Assembly: GCF_000714815.1 (NCBI RefSeq) | Contig: NZ_JMIH01000022.1 | Span: 1-64,000 of the forward strand | Direction: 5' to 3' | Origin: Anditalea andensis | GTDB lineage: Bacteria; Bacteroidota; Bacteroidia; Cytophagales; Cyclobacteriaceae | DNA length: 64,000 nt | Shown here: positions 63,013 to 64,000 of the stretch, in pieces | Numbering within the stretch: the stretch's first letter is position 1 | How the letters are laid out: each line of letters opens with the position of its first letter | Notes under the pieces: generated by a model | Told to the model about the DNA's origin: nothing | The model's input: the letters and a program-made list of their open reading frames with translations, nothing else | Database searches by the model: none | Translations under genes and position numbers: made by a program

Positions 63013-64000
63013 TTAGTCCACATAATATATTCTTTTTACCCTACTGCTGATATTGGTCAATAATTCATAGGGAATGGTGCCTATAGATGAAGCAAGATCC
63101 TGAAGGGAAATGCCTTCCCCATATACCATCACTTCGTCTCCCTCATTTGCTTGTATATCAGTTATGTCTACCATAGTCATATCCATGCAGACATTTCCGA
63201 TGACAGGTGCTTTTTGGCCTGCTATCAACACGAAACCTACGCCATTACTGAACCTTCTGTCATATCCATCTGCATAGCCTATGGATATAGTGGCGATTTT
63301 TCCATCTTTTAGCATAATACCTTTTCGGCTGTATCCAATGGTTTGCCCTTTCTGAAGTGTTTTGATTTGGGAAATAGTAGTTTTAAGAGTACTGATAGAT
63401 TTCAATGGGGATTTTTCCTTACCGGTAATTTCTATTCCATATAATCCTATCCCCAATCTAACCATATCCAGTTGATATTGTGGATAACTGATAATACCGG
63501 CAGAATTTAAGGCATGCCTGAGTGGTTTATAAGTAAGGTGAGCTGAAATAAGCTCAGTCATTTCTATAAATTTATTCAGCTGATGTATAGAATACGTTTC
63601 GTGTATCTGTTCGTCCGCTCCTGCCAAATGTGTATATAGGCTTACTATAGGCAGTTTATAATGGTGGATAAGTTTATTTAGATCAGGAATTTCCTCTAAT
63701 GAAATGCCTAACCTATGCATGCCTGTATCTAGATCCAGATGAATACTTATGGTCTTATTTTCCTGAATGCAAAAATTACCTAATAGTTTAAAATGGTTTA
63801 AGCTATAGACTACAGGCTCTAAATGATGTTTGCTAAGCTGAAAAAATGATTCTTCTGAAGGATTCATTACCATAATCGGTAGTGTAATGCCCTGTTCCCT
63901 TAAATACACACCTTCATCTGTATATGCTACTGCCAGGTAATCAGCTTTTAATTGCTGCAGATGGTTGGCGATTTCTGCAGGTCCTCCACCATAAGCAAAT
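63013..64000 (-). CDS. alr: Alanine racemase, 5'-truncated by the window edge
   Basis: The C-terminal 328 residues of a PLP-dependent alanine racemase, which makes D-alanine for peptidoglycan. The open frame runs to the edge, with FAYGGGPAEIANHL visible at the cut; the PLP lysine should lie just outside. Within are LREQGITLPIMVMNPS, IHLDLDTGMHRLGI, TTISQIKTLQKGQTIGYSRKG (catalytic Tyr), GYADGYDRRFSNG, APVIGNVCMDMTMVDI and PYELLTNISSRVKRIY at the end. In Bacteroidota such racemases are often the C-terminal part of a MurF-Alr fusion; the cut does not allow a choice. Confidence 0.92.
   Translation of the reverse strand, partial: FAYGGGPAEIANHLQQLKADYLAVAYTDEGVYLREQGITLPIMVMNPSEESFFQLSKHHLEPVVYSLNHFKLLGNFCIQENKTISIHLDLDTGMHRLGISLEEIPDLNKLIHHYKLPIVSLYTHLAGADEQIHETYSIHQLNKFIEMTELISAHLTYKPLRHALNSAGIISYPQYQLDMVRLGIGLYGIEITGKEKSPLKSISTLKTTISQIKTLQKGQTIGYSRKGIMLKDGKIATISIGYADGYDRRFSNGVGFVLIAGQKAPVIGNVCMDMTMVDITDIQANEGDEVMVYGEGISLQDLASSIGTIPYELLTNISSRVKRIYYVD

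Noticed and set aside
1-64000. tRNA, rRNA, CRISPR array, insertion sequence or prophage
   Set aside because: Reading the spacers showed no cloverleaf-like GTTCGAAT arm with partner stems, no regularly spaced repeats and no transposase, integrase or phage protein; a covariance search could still reveal a small RNA.

Overview
The window looks like a piece of an AT-rich Bacteroidota chromosome, most likely of the order Cytophagales. The grounds are a SusC/SusD outer-membrane pair, a GldJ-like lipoprotein with an FGE fold, several Bacteroidota-typical families of unknown function (DUF6702, DUF4783, DUF6787), and promoter-like sequences of the Bacteroidota type (TAnnTTTG, once with TTTG 20 bp upstream). 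Genus cannot be fixed from sequence reading alone. I see no rRNA, tRNA, CRISPR array, insertion sequence, integrase or phage gene. Coding density is high; the only gene-free stretch over 300 bp (30280-30606) is described as its own entry.

Layout. 1-7.4 kb: secreted S9 peptidase, GldJ-like lipoprotein and the repair helicase Mfd, all on the minus strand. 7.5-10.6 kb: orphan oxidase subunit III-like protein, hflK-hflC and an SRPBCC protein. 10.6-16.5 kb: Fur-family repressor with operator-like sites, a retropepsin/PDZ protein and a large multi-PAS histidine kinase. 16.6-20.4 kb: LemA, two TPM-domain proteins and a sodium:solute symporter. 20.4-28.5 kb (mostly minus): DUF6787 protein, M14 carboxypeptidase, aspartate kinase, ribH, TPR membrane protein, divergent DUF3140/DUF2945 pair, pdhA and a UDP-glucuronate decarboxylase. 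28.7-33.2 kb: recF, DoxX, a PII-like protein with amtB, and a sugar nucleotidyltransferase. 33.4-41.7 kb: susD-susC, then an M1 metallopeptidase, a HupE/UreJ protein and a divergent DUF6702 protein. 41.9-49 kb: DUF4783, gpmI plus a lipoprotein, nhaD, a Glu/Leu-type dehydrogenase and anmK. 49-56.7 kb: a cell-envelope operon (coaX, outer-membrane protein, TPR protein, lptC, small membrane protein, CorC/TlyC-type CBS protein, PpiD/SurA-like foldase). 56.8-58.8 kb: DUF493, pterin dehydratase, rsmI and an inositol monophosphatase. 59-64 kb: Rossmann-fold oxidoreductase, AsmA-like protein and the 3' part of alanine racemase, cut by the window edge.

How the genes fit together. Much of the window concerns the cell envelope: secreted peptidases (S9, M14, M1) and SusCD for polymer or peptide uptake, lptC, AsmA and PpiD for outer-membrane biogenesis, anmK and alr for peptidoglycan recycling and synthesis, and HflKC for membrane protein quality control. 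Nitrogen handling is represented by AmtB with an unusual PII-like partner and by an amino-acid/glutamate dehydrogenase.

The most unusual points are: a 115-bp segment before the M1 peptidase that is flanked by 14-bp direct repeats and carries a 36-codon leader ORF; the PII-like protein, which lacks the residues for 2-oxoglutarate, ATP and uridylylation; two operator-like sites next to the Fur gene; and the LemA-TPM-TPM group. Much of the rest is ordinary chromosomal core.
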